Shown: in pieces, positions 24,638-36,389 of the stretch
Layout: the number at the start of each line of letters is the position of its first letter
How positions within the stretch are numbered: position 1 is the first letter of the stretch
NCBI GenBank assembly: GCA_941918925.1
Contig: OW799236.1
Coordinates: 16,901,474-16,965,473 of the forward strand
DNA: 64,000 nucleotides
Reading direction: 5' to 3'
From: Phyto melanocephala
Lineage: Eukaryota > Arthropoda > Insecta > Diptera > Rhinophoridae
Position numbers and translations under genes: made by a program
The notes under the pieces: model-generated
The model's input: only the letters and a program-made list of their open reading frames with translations
Told to the model about the DNA's origin: nothing
Databases searched by the model: none

Positions 24638-25425
24638 CATAATGCACTTTATATAAAAAAATAATGAAATAAAATCAAGCAAACTAAGACAAAAACCTAA
24701 TTCTATATTTTTAGTTTCTGATTTTGGCGTTTCTTTGTATATTAAATGTATGTATATTTGCCTTATTCACAAGAAATATTTTATGTTTAATAAAGGCTTA
24801 TTTGACAAATTTCCTACAGTTATCCGCCAATTAAGCGCTTAATAAACATTAAATGTTTTTTTATGAGCAAGGCGGATCCAATGTTGGTTTTAATAATTTC
24901 TGACATTACTAACATGTACATACATATGTTTTTGATAATTTTCTATATTCAAATTAAAAATATTTAATTTGGTTTACACAATCTCTTGCAATTGTAATGA
25001 GAGAATTGTGGTTTATCTTTATATAAAGGTCATTACTTATTCCTGTAGAGTCTCGAAATATTGAACTTAAAAAATAAAAAACATATTAAAAAAAATACCT
25101 AAAAATACCTAAAGAAAAATCAAAAATTATAAAACTTTTAATTTATTATTAATATTTAAGATAAATATATTCTCGATTTATTCCTAAATTTGTTCGAAAC
25201 AATTTATATGTTATGTAAGACTTGGTAACCCTACAACAAAAATTAGTTTGACAATTCTCAAAAAATTAATTTATCATATTTCGTTATAGATCAAGAATAT
25301 TGTGTTTTGATCTATTAAATATTGTGTAAAAAAATAATTATTATTATAATAACCGTGTGTGGAGGCTATTTGAAAGCTTTAAATGTAAAAAATTCTTGTT
25401 CAAAAATTTGAAGCAAATTGTAAAC
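24638..25425. other. AT-rich non-coding DNA
   Basis: I see nothing supported here. It may include the eroded end of the P-element relic that follows, but I could not identify a terminal repeat. Confidence 0.4.
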
Positions 25426-26454
25426 ATGAAGTGCGCAGTGGGCAAATGCATGCGAAACGATAGAAAGAAATCAAGTGAGAAATTGTGTTTAAAACTAATT
25501 TTGTGCGTGTTTTTAATATAACTTATCTTAGATGTGTCCTTTTACACTTTTCCAAAAAATAATGAGCAACAAAGAAAGCTTTGGATAACATTTTGCAAAC
25601 GGAAGGACACCATAAAAATACTAAGGTAAAAGGTATACAGTTTAATTTGAATGTTGAAAACTGTTGGATTAGAATCTATTTATTTTACTGAACAGGCATT
25701 ATTCAAACAAATAATGCGTTAAGACTCATGTATAGTGAACTTAAGAGTCGTTATAATATTGAGTATATCTTAACGTATCGCCTAAATCAGGATGCTCTTG
25801 AAAAGTTTTTTGGTATAATTAGATCATATATTCTTGTGTATAACGAAGGGATCTTAGGTACTGATGCAAATGTTGAGGAAGATAATACTCCTGATTTAGA
25901 AAATGAGCAATATTATTTAACAGGTAAATTCAAAGTTTTAAGTACTTGTAGTACAGAGCTAATTTTGCTTCTGATTTTTGTAAGTAAAATACTTCAACAC
26001 ATTAATCCCGCCATCGAACAACAAAACTTGCAAGAAGAAAATCACGAAAGTGAGCTCGAAAACATAAATTGTGATGGTTTAGAGAATTTGGCCGGTTATG
26101 TTTGCCATAAATTAAAAAACAAAGAACCTAGTATTGCCATTAAGCCCCTAGAAGACTCATCATATTCATGGGTTAATCACTTAAGTGAAGGTGGCTTAAG
26201 TAAGCCATCAATCTCTTAAATGAACATTTTAAAGTCTTGTGATGATTGTTTTATGCGGCTAAATGGAGACAAACTATTTCCAACAAATAATTATTTAAAA
26301 AAACATTTATTGGAAGCAAAGGACGTAAAAGCCAGCGAAGAAGTGAAAAAACTTTTTTTTAAAATGTAGGATGTATTTTAGATTAATAACGCTTAATGCG
26401 GAAATTAAACAAAATATAAGTAGCCGAAAAAGAAAATATACTAAAACATTAACG
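25426..26454 (+). pseudogene. P-element/THAP9-like transposase relic, internally deleted
   Basis: An N-terminal THAP zinc finger begins MKCAVGKCMRND (25426-25474). It is interrupted by a 57-bp GT...AG intron (25475-25531, phase 1) and continues as VSFYTFPKNNEQQRKLW and FCKRKDT to about 25625; the final CxxH pair is missing. After a gap of about 100 bp the C-terminal part appears (25694-26216): TYRLNQDALEKFFGIIRS, the LTGKFKVLSTCSTE block, DGLENLAGYVCHKL and HLSEGGLSKPS. A TAA at 26217 then interrupts the frame, which goes on as MNILKSCDDCF...LFPTNNYLKKHLLE. A frameshift in the T run near 26355 precedes the terminal RKRKYTKTL. The central catalytic and GTP-binding region is gone. No terminal repeats were found. 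Confidence 0.85.
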
Positions 26455-26916
26455 TAATAGATAGATATTATTCATATTTTAAAATTTATAAATCTTTATT
26501 TGAAATTATTCTTAATTTTATATATTATTCATTCAATATTTTACTATTTTTATTCTTGAAAAAAATACGAGTAATAAAAAAAATTTTTTTCTCATAAAAT
26601 TATTTATGGGAAAAATTAAGAAATTGTCCCACTGTTATGTTTAAATGTCAGACTGTTTCATGACGTCATTTAACCCACCTGCGCAGAACATTCAATTTTT
26701 GAGTTCGAGTTGTCGTAATCTTTCTTCTATCATTCTTGGTCTCTACTATCTGTTGTCGTTTAGTTGTTTTATTTTTGTAGTTACTTCTTCTGTAAAAACT
26801 TATTTGCCTTTTTTACAAGGTAGCCTTAAGAAAAACGATTGATTAAATTTATTTGTATATATTTATCGTCCATATTCATATATGTATAAAAACAAATTTT
26901 AAGTGTCAGACTAATC
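26455..26916. other. AT-rich spacer
   Basis: No gene recognised. It may contain the downstream untranslated part and terminal repeat of the P relic. Confidence 0.35.
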
Positions 26917-28075
26917 TAAAGGGTCCGCCAAATAACTTTTGTTTTTGCAAATGCTATAAAAAAGTGTAGCTTCGGCTGTGTGGCACGTAGAGCCGTCCTG
27001 TTGAAACCAAACGTTGCCAATATCCTCCTCTTAAATTTTTTGAACAAAAATTCGTTCGACATGGCCCGATAACGTTCGCCATTGACTACGGCCACTTCCT
27101 GCTCATCTTCGAAGAAAAATGGCTCAATTACGCCTCTGGACCAAAATTCGCACCAAACAGTGACGTGATCAAGATTAACGTCGGTACCGACATTGAATGT
27201 CTTAATCCGACGGTGGTCTTAACCACTGGGTTGGAGACGTGCCTCCAACCATTGCCCCTGTGACAATGCTGTACTCCTCAGCATGCCACAGGTTGCAATT
27301 TAATCATGGGCTGTTCTTGGTAACCATATGATTGCACTTTGCTCAGGAGCTCAGGCTATCTAATCCCTTAAAGGGTTTTTCGCTTTCAGATTGAACCAAT
27401 CAGCAACCATTCAGTGGGAGCTCAAGGAAGGATGCCGAATTGGCCCACTGAATAGCTACTTCTGTTGAGGAGGCAACAGCACCCCGAACGAGACGTGGAC
27501 TGAAATCCGCCATTCGCTCTGTTCTGTTGAGATGGCAACAGCACCCGAAAACATCCGTGTTAACCGAAGACTTCTCAAAGGACAGTCATCAGCGCTCACT
27601 TTCAAATCCGTTTTCCGCTTGGAATAGCCACAGCCACCACGTGTACTCCGAAGAGACCTCACCAATAATCAGACAGGACATAGTCCTGGGGCTTACTGAT
27701 TCCCGTGGTACCAGATAGTTTCGGTCTCTGGTCAGCCTAGGAAATGCCTCCGACCAGAGATCATTTTCTTCCAAATTATGGCTCCAAGAAGCCAGATGTG
27801 TTGGCTCACCTGTTTTCCCCGAGCTGGCAAACACCAAGGCCTGGAAGAATGACCAAGGATCAATGCCCCCGGGGGGAGCACCAAACAGTGACTCGTTTTG
27901 GGTGTATCGGCTTTTCAATGTATATGTTCGGATTTTCTGTGCCCCAAATGCGACAATTTTGCTTGTTTACATACCCGCCATAATCAAAATGAGCTTCATC
28001 TGAAAAGACGGTTTTTTTTGGCAAAATCGGTATCTTCTGTAAGTCGATCGCAAGCCCACTTAGCGAAGCGTATAC
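26917..28075 (-). mobile_element. Internally deleted mariner-type element, copy 4, interrupted by an insertion
   Basis: The left end TAAAGGGTCCGCCAAATAAC and the following transposase codons (FQQDG block near 27000) match copies 1-3. At 27164 it is interrupted by 713 bp and resumes at 27893 with the expected continuation TCGTTTTGGGTGTATCGGC. The right side diverges after about 28027 and no GGCGGACCC terminus is present, so the far end is rearranged or lost. Confidence 0.87.
27165..27877. mobile_element. Unclassified retroposon-like insertion with 15-bp target duplication
   Basis: 713 bp of comparatively GC-rich DNA sit between perfect direct repeats GCACCAAACAGTGAC (27150-27164 and 27878-27892). 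Removing the insert and one repeat restores the mariner sequence seen at 770-785. A 15-bp duplication of variable-target type suggests target-primed reverse transcription (LINE or SINE) rather than a cut-and-paste transposon. There is no poly(A) and no inverted termini. Open frames exist on both strands, but none has a domain I recognise. It contains a perfect 8-bp stem hairpin around 27231-27252 (GGTTGGAG...CTCCAACC) and two related GGCAACAGCACCC blocks (27471 and 27534). Orientation and family are unknown. Confidence 0.8.
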
Positions 28076-28462
28076 ACAAGCGTATATACAAATTTGTGAA
28101 ATACAGCTCGATAGAAAACAATTCCTTGCGCTATCCCAAAATTACCGTATAACACATTTGACTCACTTGTATAGGTAAATCTTAGAAAAAATTCTATCAA
28201 AATTGACAGAATATTCCATAAAAAATTATTGAAAAACTTTCTCCATCTTTATTTTTCTTTCGTTTTTTTTTTTTCATTAATAACGCATCATTTAATCTGA
28301 TAACTTTTAAATAACCATCTTACCTTCTTCCATCTACTGGTATCCTCAACCCCCCAATCAAATTTATTTTCATACATGTCTAGACTTTAAATAAAGAAAT
28401 TTCGTATGTAAATAAAAGAACTGACATTAAAATACGATAAATAAAGCCAACCAAAAAACAAA

Positions 28463-29415
28463 ACAACTAAGAGTGCTATTAGCTTTCATGCCGAATCTAT
28501 TAATGCCCTTCAACAACATGAATTGCATTGTTATATCGTTAACTGTCTTCTACTGTTCAAAACCTTTCATTTGATAGCCATATTGTAGGGTTTGAAGGTG
28601 ACAAAACCGTTAAAACTGTTTAGGACCATTTATTCGCCATTTTAAATTTTAAAGTTTTTCGAAGTTTACTACATTGTACTGGTTAAACCCTTTAATTTTA
28701 TACCAATACTGACGGGTTTGAAGGGATAAATATATAATATAAATTTATTGTCAGCAGACATTTATTGTACTGGCGGTCATCATGGATTTAAAATTTTTTA
28801 TAACGTATTTTATTGTTTCAATCAAGCCCTTTCATTTTAAATCCATTTGTACCTCGATTATCTCGATTATCTAGAAACTAAAAAACTGACTTTTGTTTAT
28901 AAATTTTAGGAAAAATACCAAAGCAGTTGTTTTTTGATGTTTATATCTCAGTTAGCTTCCAATCGATTTCTTAGTTTTCTGAGAAATAATTTTCGACTGG
29001 CAATTTGGTGTTTTTAACGTGCCCAAAAATTAATTAAGAGCACAAGGAACTTGATAAATTTAAAATAAATATTTGTTTTGCCTATAACTTTGCCAATTAG
29101 TGAACAATTTATCCAAAATTGTTAACGAATAGCGTTTAAGACAAATAGTAAAGAAACGTGTCTGTACCTTATACTAGGGTTAAAAAAATTTAATGTTTGT
29201 AGTAAAAATATGGGGAAAAAACAGTGACTGATGGGTTCTTTCCATATCGATTCATTTTCTAGTATTTCCATTAAATTTATACCACATAAAAACCTACTCC
29301 CATCTACATAAGCTTTCAGTAAATAAGTATTTTATGGGATTGAAAATTAAAATTTTAAAAAATACAAACGGTATGTCAAATCTATATACACCTGGCATCA
29401 CAAATGAAGGGTATA
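28463..29415 (-). repeat. Diverged DINE/HINE-like element
   Basis: It starts ACAACTAAGAGTGCTATT followed by a degraded hairpin region (CATGCCGAATC) and ends AATGAAGGGTATA. Internally about three units of CGCCATTTT...CAAGCCCTTTCATTT...ATTG are followed by a TTTAGGAAAAATACCAAAGC block shared with the 22.4 and 36.4 kb copies. There is no coding capacity. Confidence 0.62.
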
Positions 29416-30486
29416 AATAATATAAATTGAAACAATGAAGCTGCGATTGCGATACTGCTGATACATACAAATGTTTTTCTTCGTTTTTTTTTTATTTTCA
29501 TATAAAATATTGATTTTATCTTGACAGACTTGTGCTTAAAATTTATTTTTCTTTATTATTAAAAATGTAGGTATGAGTGTGGGTAAGTATAAATTATGTA
29601 AATGATCTAAATTGAAATACAAGCTGATAAAATTTCAATTAAAATTGAATCAATGTAGAAAAGGTAAGTATGTTTTTTTTTAATGGAAACTGGAAACACA
29701 AAAGGAATTAATATGAAATTATTTTAAAATATTCTTTGTTTTTCTTTTGCCATACTATCGATGGCCCTTCTGGTAATTTAAACATACTTGGACATCCTTA
29801 ACAAACACAAAGACAGATGGAAAATGATAGACGAGCACTCAGGTGGATGAAGGTTGAGCGGACAGACAGATAGACAGGCATACACACAATCATGCTTGGA
29901 TTACGAAATTTCGAGGGAGATTTTTTATCATTGATATACAGCTACGAAAAAAGACAACAATAATGTGGTTAAATTTCTTTAACAAAAAAAATTAATTTGA
30001 AAATGTTGAGGGAGGGTAGGTAACTTTAGTTTATAGTGGTAAGAGTAACAATTGCAGGCATAATAGTCCTTAGCAACATGTTTAATAAAATTCAATTTGT
30101 AATGAGACCACAGTAGTAACTTATTCCAGGCAAAATATTGTTAATGTTGAAAATTATTTGTTTCACAATATTTATTTTTGTTTAGTTTAAATTATTAATA
30201 AGTATTATATTTTAACCTTAGATTATTGAATATGTGTATTAAGGGAGAGTATGTATAAACTAGTTTAAGTTTCTTACGAGAGTTGACTAGGAAGAAAATA
30301 TGCTAAGTCACAGTGTACTTCTGGAACCCGATTTAAAAATTGCAGAACTTAAGAACTAAACTATAGCAGACCAGTAAACAACTCGAAATAAACTTATAAA
30401 ACTGACTACTTTGCTTAAAATAAACCAATGAAAAAATATTCTAACACTAAAAGAAAAGTTGTGCCATTACTGGGAATATATCAATT
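29416..30486. other. AT-rich non-coding DNA
   Basis: No gene recognised. A short GACAGAC patch lies near 29850-29880. Confidence 0.4.
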
Positions 30487-30500
30487 CTACTATGACCATA

Positions 30501-31235
30501 ATGGCTATTAAGACAGCCACGGAACAGATTCAGTATCATGGAATATCTGGCAGGGATTTTCATATATTTACTGACAGCAAGGCGGCTATTAGATCCCTAG
30601 AGAGTGTGTACAGCACATCGAAAATTGCCCGGGAATTCCGGGTGTCTCTTGAGGAGATAGCGAGACATTCGATGATTACCCTTGTGTGGGTTCCAGGACA
30701 TGGGGATATTGATGGTAATAATAGGGCTGATACACTTACAGAGGCCAGTACCACCTTAGATTCTGTTGAATCCAGATGTGCTTTGGGTATTCCCTTATCA
30801 AAGGGAAAGCAGCTAATCTCGCATCGTTTCTATTTGGAGGCCAAGGAAAAATGGGTGAGAGAACCCACTTGCTTGGAAACCAGAAAGATCTGGCCTTACA
30901 TTGATGCGCATAGGACGCAATATGCGGTGAATATGCCCCGAATCCACCTTAGGAATCTCATAGCGGTCATTACTGGACACTGGCCTATAGGAACACACCC
31001 GAAAAGGTTAAATATCCCTTACAACGACTTCTGCAGAAGTTTCGATAACGAGGAAGAGGAGGAGACAACTGAACATCTTCTCTGTAATTGTCCTGCATTC
31101 GGGGACCTTAGACACCAGATTCTAGGTCAGCGAATACTTGAAAGCAAAACTCGTCTTTCCGCAGATGATCTGGGAAAGATTTACACCTTTATAAACAGGA
31201 CAGGATGGCTAAGAAACGACGGCCAGAGGACATAG
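30501..31235 (+). CDS. LINE ORF2 fragment: RNase H domain plus C-terminal zinc-knuckle-like region
   Basis: Open for 244 codons from the truncation point (MAIKTATEQI) to TAG/TGA-type termination at 31235. RNase H motifs are visible: FTDSKAAIRSL with the catalytic Asp, and VWVPGHGDIDGNNRADTL with the His and terminal Asp. The C-terminal part has the CRSF...ETTEHLLCNCPAF Cys/His pattern seen in RNase H-bearing non-LTR elements (I/R1/LOA-like group). Codons upstream of 30501 in the same frame are flanking DNA, because they include the target duplication. The endonuclease and reverse transcriptase are absent, so it is not autonomous. The base composition is more GC-rich than its surroundings. Confidence 0.9.
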   Translation: MAIKTATEQIQYHGISGRDFHIFTDSKAAIRSLESVYSTSKIAREFRVSLEEIARHSMITLVWVPGHGDIDGNNRADTLTEASTTLDSVESRCALGIPLSKGKQLISHRFYLEAKEKWVREPTCLETRKIWPYIDAHRTQYAVNMPRIHLRNLIAVITGHWPIGTHPKRLNIPYNDFCRSFDNEEEEETTEHLLCNCPAFGDLRHQILGQRILESKTRLSADDLGKIYTFINRTGWLRNDGQRT

Positions 31236-31311
31236 ACAAACGAGCATTGGTGCCTACGGTATCACAACGGGACCCTCGTTGCCTTCGGGCGGCTGCCGCA
31301 TCTAACCTAAC
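30501..31311 (+). mobile_element. 5'-truncated LINE with 14-bp target duplication
   Basis: Flanked by perfect direct repeats CTACTATGACCATA (30487-30500 and 31312-31325). The 811-bp insert holds the end of a non-LTR ORF2 (RNase H and C-terminal region) plus a short 3' UTR ending in CTAACCTAAC. The 5' truncation and target duplication are the normal signature of target-primed reverse transcription. The intact duplication and ORF indicate a young insertion. The 3' UTR contains GGTATCACAACGGGACC, similar to the tail of the SINE at 50.1 kb. Confidence 0.92.
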
Positions 31312-31589
31312 CTACTATGACCATAGTCAAGAAATCCATTTGGCAAAATTAAGATTATCCAACGGCTAACAATCAGGATTTCTTTCAACATTTGAAGGCA
31401 CGCAAGCCAGGGAAATTACAATTTAGTTTCTATTGGTCAAATATGATTCTCATTGAAGTTAATTTGCAGAAAATCTCAGAATTTGAGCCAAAACTTAAGC
31501 AGAGCTCAAATGAATAACAAAAATTTTGATTTTAATAGCTCACAAATTTCATGGCTCTTAATATTTAAAAAAAAACATTTGTGACACGA

Positions 31590-32350
31590 CAATACCATGA
31601 TTAACGCCATCCTATTGGTTTAATCCTGCACCACTTTTTCGAGCATGCCTGGTTTTATTTTGTCAATAGTTCATCAAATGTTAGCTTCTAAATAATCAGT
31701 CGTTGATTAGCATAGACCAGAGACTTAACGTCTTTCAACAAAAATGTCCAAAGGTGTCAAATTACACGAACGGATAGACCAATATACAGACCTTTTTCTT
31801 AAGACGATTCATTTAACAAACCTTTGGAGCAACAAAGTGGTGACCTCACTTACTTCATGGCATTTTACGCGTCCTTGTTGAACCCATTTTTCTCCAAATA
31901 ATATGCAATGACATGAAATAAAATCACAATTTGTTTGGTAATGTTGACACCGGTTTCGGATTTAAAGATTGATAGGCCGATGAAGTATTTGCCTTACGAG
32001 ACAGTAACTTTTTCTGGCCGTATTTAAGTCCCAACAGTCTCTTGAGAATGCTATTCTCTCTCCAAAAATTACAGTTCTGCCTGGTTGGATGCACGTCAAG
32101 CTGGTTTAACTACCAGTTGATGCTCATTCCATTCAACGAACATAAAACGAAACTCAGGATACACTGACTCAAAATTTTACACCAATTGGATCTTATATAG
32201 ATGTAGGCCAAGATAGTTCCTTAAAGTTTTCAAAGCTGTAAACGGGCAGATACCGAATTGCTGAGAAGGGCCTCGGAACGATAAATTTGAGTCGTCTGTC
32301 ACACTCTTATCTACATTGACTTCATTAGATTGAATGCTAGCTTCACTGTT
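31590..32350 (-). pseudogene. Diverged mariner-type transposase relic
   Basis: Minus-strand conceptual translation, with stops, shows SFKELSWPTSI.DPIGVKF (linker region, near 32190), FRFMFVEWNEH, a block corresponding to CILFGEKWVQQ..RVKCHEV (the QQDGATCHT equivalent, near 31880), SCNLTPLDIF with the third catalytic Asp (near 31770), and IDKIKPGMLEKVVQD at the C-terminal side. The order and motifs identify a mariner-type transposase. Many lesions mean it is old. Ends are not identified. Confidence 0.66.
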
Positions 32351-32739
32351 ATCCGTATCTAAAGTTCTATGCGTCTAAAAAAATATCTCAAATATACATC
32401 TATAGTTTCTTTCTATTATTTTCTATACTAGTGGGAGCATATGGCTTCCACCAAGGCGAATTCATACAGGTGAAATTATCAGCCCAGCTAATTGGGAAAC
32501 TTTTTGTAAAAATTGGTTGAATTCGCCTTGATTGCATTTATTAATGCAGGGATAGGAAATGTGATTTTGGTTTCGGTATTAAACAATTAACTTGAGTGTA
32601 CTTTTTTGATAATAAATGTGCTAAATTTAAGTATATTTGTTGCTTTTTCGTCATTAATAATGTGTTTAAAAAAATGATATAATCTTTTTAATGAAATTTT
32701 ATTATATTTAATATGTAAAAAAAAACTTTTCCATCCCTG

Positions 32740-33345
32740 ATATACGAATTGGCCTTGACATAAAACATCCCTCGAAAAGTTGCTTTGTTGTATCAGTTCG
32801 CCGTTGCATATACCTTATGGATATGACTTGGCTTCCACAAAGCATCCCCATCTACCGCGATTTGTAGCAGTTGTTTTCGCGTCTTCCCATATAAAATTAC
32901 ACTATCCTTATTCTGGGAATATCGTGAGTCTTCATGTATTTTTTTGGCCGACATCGGTTTCTCGAGCCTTGGGAATTCCAGTTTAGTTCCATACTTGTTA
33001 TATTATCAGGATTTTTGCTGATAATACGGCGGATCCACCTCCATTTTCTACGTTTTATTTGCTTTGGAATGGGTTCCTAATTGGTTAGGTTCCAGAGATT
33101 CGCGTTGATTATGTTGTTAAGCCAGAATTTTCTGTATTTGATTCTGAGGCACTTGCTGATGATACTAGATTTCACTTCCGTACAGGTGAGTAAACTTTTA
33201 ATACGCGTTGAATATTCTTAGCTTTATTCGTTTGAATATTTGTGAGCTTCTCCATACAGGTTGTGGTCTTCCGAAAGCCACTCTCGTACAGTTTCGGCTC
33301 CGCCATTCGCCGACACTGTACTGCCTAGATAACCTATATAGTCTG
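32740..33345 (-). pseudogene. Non-LTR retrotransposon relic (RTE-like C-terminus)
   Basis: Minus-strand translation gives YLGSTVSANGGAETVRE (near 33320), then a region with frame breaks, then KQIKRRKWRWIRRIISKNP (near 33040) and LNWNSQGSRNRCRP (near 32960). This is the conserved tail found also at 9.1 kb on the plus strand. No intact frame remains. Confidence 0.72.
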
Positions 33346-34925
33346 TGTATATTTTCTTTTTATATATAAAGAGAAAAAAGTATGCCTTAACAGTCACCTA
33401 TGCCCACCTCAAAATTTTTTCCACACCCATGTAACATTCCTCAACTTTGGTTAAACAAAAATTACATCAATTTATAAATTTGGGGTGTGTCTTCACCAAA
33501 TATTTGCTCTAAAGATGATGGTTAGAATCTATTAAAACAAAAATAAAACTGTCATTTACCGAATGAATATGCAGATTTTGATTTCATTTTAGTTTTATCA
33601 TTCTTTTGTGGTCACTCGTCTAAAATAGAAGCGTCTACAAGGGCCAACAACATTGAAAAACATCAATTATTTTAGCTGGAGTACAGGACAAACGTAAGGA
33701 AATTCTTCAACTATTGTGTAAAGTTTAATTGTTTGGAAAATAGCAAAGTAGATGAAAATAAAAATTGAAAAGAAATTGTAAATTGTTGGTAAAAGAAAAA
33801 ATTATATGATTCTCTGTAGTAATGTTTAGAATAACAATTTACAATTATAGTGTAGTGTTGTGTTTGCTTGTGTGGGGAGGAGGGCGGAAATGAAAAGCAA
33901 CTAACGGATATAGAGTGTTAATTCTACTACTCAGATGTGTTTGTATTTGGGGATATTGATTGATGAATGGTTAAATATTTTTATGGTTTAGTTTTCATAT
34001 GATATTCACTAGTCATAGTGATTGTCTTTAAAATAGATTTCTCTGTTTCCCATGTCACTCTTCTGAGTGCTTTTTGAATTTTTTTTTTTTTTTTCGTTTT
34101 TGATTTTTTTATTGATGTGGGTTTGGTGTAAATGACACTTTATTTTGGCACAATATAAATAAAACATTGATTTATGTAATAGTTTCACTATAAAACTGTC
34201 AACTTTATTTTGTGCTGTTTTTTAATGTCTCTGTTTTTTATTATTTTTTTATTTTTCTTTTTACTATATATTTTGCCTATGGCAAAGTTTTCGTTTAGCC
34301 ATAAATTTTAATACAAACAAATAAAATTTCTATAAATAAAATTGTCGTTAAGAAGAGATGAAAATTATTATAATAAAATTGTTGAAACAAATTCAGTCAA
34401 CATATTATGGTGGTGGTGTAGGTGGTAATTATAACTCTGAAGAGAAAAGAAAAATTGTTTGTTTCCTGTAATTTATTAAATACGGCGACAGTTTTTCCCT
34501 AACCGCTTTTGTTTTTGAGTTATAGCTAACTACCCTCACGTACTGCTTTTATTTCGATTTTAGTTTTTTTATTGGACGATAAAATATGGCATTTGAAATA
34601 ATGAATTACACAGTCACTTGCTATACATGGAAGAAATACTTGTTAAATAAAAGTTACACAAACAACTTCACTTGAAATCTTCTAATGATCCATATTTTTT
34701 TGAAGCCGAAAAAAACACATCAATTGAAGACTCTAAGAAGTGAATCAGAAAAAACTTATGCACACTATTCCCGTCAAAACTGATCCTTATTCCAATAAAT
34801 TTTAATTTTTTAATATATAAAAATATGTCAGATATTATCTCTTCTAAATTATTAATTTTCAACTGTTATGGACAGCGACAAAAAGTACTTGAAAAAATAA
34901 TTTAAAGTTTAAAAAAAATCCAATA
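33346..34925. other. AT-rich non-coding DNA
   Basis: No gene supported. The small open frame at 34668-34862 (minus) has no domain. Confidence 0.4.
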
Positions 34926-35230
34926 TGAACTTTTAGCACAAGACCTGAAGGTTCGTTACACTGTTTCAAAAGCCATTAAACAGTATAAGAATGGCTTAAG
35001 CATTGAAAAAAAAAGCTAGAACAAGAAAAAAAAGAGTTAGCTGTTGTGTGATGGATGCTGAAACTTATGTACTGGCAGGCTTTTTACCAATTCCATTTAA
35101 TGATTTTTATATGGCTGATGGACGAGGTAATTTTCAAGAACAATACCTGACAAAAAAAAACTAACAAAATTTCCCAAAAAGTTTCTAATGTGGCAAGAAA
35201 AAGAAACATTTCGTCGTTTCTCTAACAAAT
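34926..35230 (+). pseudogene. Fragment of a second mariner/Tc1-type transposase family
   Basis: The plus strand reads VMDAETYVLAGFLPIPFNDF (from about 35049) followed by FYMADGRGN and LTKFPKKFLMWQ. The VMDxETYV block with a downstream KFPKKFLVWQ motif is characteristic of an IS630/Tc1/mariner branch different from the DD41D copies here (maT/DD37D-like by pattern). Only the region around the first catalytic Asp survives. No ends were found. Confidence 0.65.
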
Positions 35231-35333
35231 TCAGTTATGTGATTCTAACCGAGTTTTTTTAAAGAAAATAACACAGAAAATTCAAATTTAATGGGGAATG
35301 TTTATTATCATTTGAAAGAACATTCTTAGACAT

Positions 35334-36125
35334 TTATTTTTTTATAAAGATTATGTCTATCAAATGTTGACCGTTGCTACGTCGCAGATGGTCTATCCGT
35401 TGAGTCCAATTTTTGATGACTCGTTCGAGCATTTCGACTGATAACTGGCGAATAACACGCGGGATGTTTTCCTCCAAGGCCTGAATCGAAGCGGGCTTGT
35501 CCGCATAAACTTTATATATTCGCACAGGAAAAAATCTAATGGTGTGATATTACACGATCTTGGTGGTCAATCGACCAGCCCAAAATGTTAAATTATGCGC
35601 TCACCGAAGTGTTCTGTCAATAAATCCATTGCTTGATGCGTTGTATGGAAAGTGACGCCGTCTTGCTAAAACCAAATGTCGCCGAGATCGCGAGCTTCAA
35701 TTTCGGTTATCATGGCACGATAACGGTCGCTATTGACGATTACTTTCGCACTGGTCTTCGTGCACACTCTCAGCTACAGCCACTATATATTTTCTTCACA
35801 GTGTGATGGACGTGGTCTTTTCGATCGACTGTTATCCAATTATGAATGCTTGGTCTCAAAACGGGTGATGGTGTTGCGAATAGTACGCTCAGTAGGCCGA
35901 TTATGTTGACCATAAATTAAGCGAAGTTCACGAAACACATTCCTCACAGAACGTTAATTTTCGTAATAAAGTTGGACGATTTGTAAACGTTGTTCAGGCG
36001 TAGGTCTTTCCATTATGAAATATCAAACAATACTAAACAAAAATAACATGACAGCATGACACGACTCACACTTGATCTGTCAAAAAAGGCTATTGAAAAA
36101 AGTATCTCTACTTGAATCACCCATT
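35334..36125 (-). mobile_element. Mariner-type element with degenerate transposase
   Basis: The outer end reads CTACTTGAATCACCCATTA (to about 36125), a mariner-type terminus. The minus-strand relic runs from ATG near 36013 (MERPTPEQRLQIVQLYYEN, then stop; RTIRNTITRFE helix-turn-helix) to a TAA near 35334 (HLIDIIFIKK). A deletion removes the block with the first catalytic Asp: the sequence jumps from CHEENI to TSAKVIVNSDRYRAM. The second Asp (QDGVTFHTT, preceded by a stop in place of Gln) and third Asp (TPLDFF) remain. Several nonsense changes make it dead. Confidence 0.85.
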
Positions 36126-36389
36126 AGTATTAAACTTAAGCATATTGACTATTGTTTATTCTTGAACCGGTCAAGATATCCTAAACGATTTGGTGGATAG
36201 ATATATGATCAATACTGGTTCAAAATAGAGAAACAAAAACTTTATTAAAAATCGTTTCATAACCGTTTTTGTCAGAGCAGCGACGATTAATTTGTGTCAT
36301 CAGGCACGATAAACACCGAAATATATATTACTGAGAATCTACAAAAACGGCTTTAACCATTCTTATATTTTTAAACCGTTTTTGCATTA

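Noticed and set aside
27456..27983. Overlapping open frames on both strands as a gene
   Set aside because: They lie in or across the 713-bp insertion, run through its boundaries into the mariner, and show no recognisable domain.
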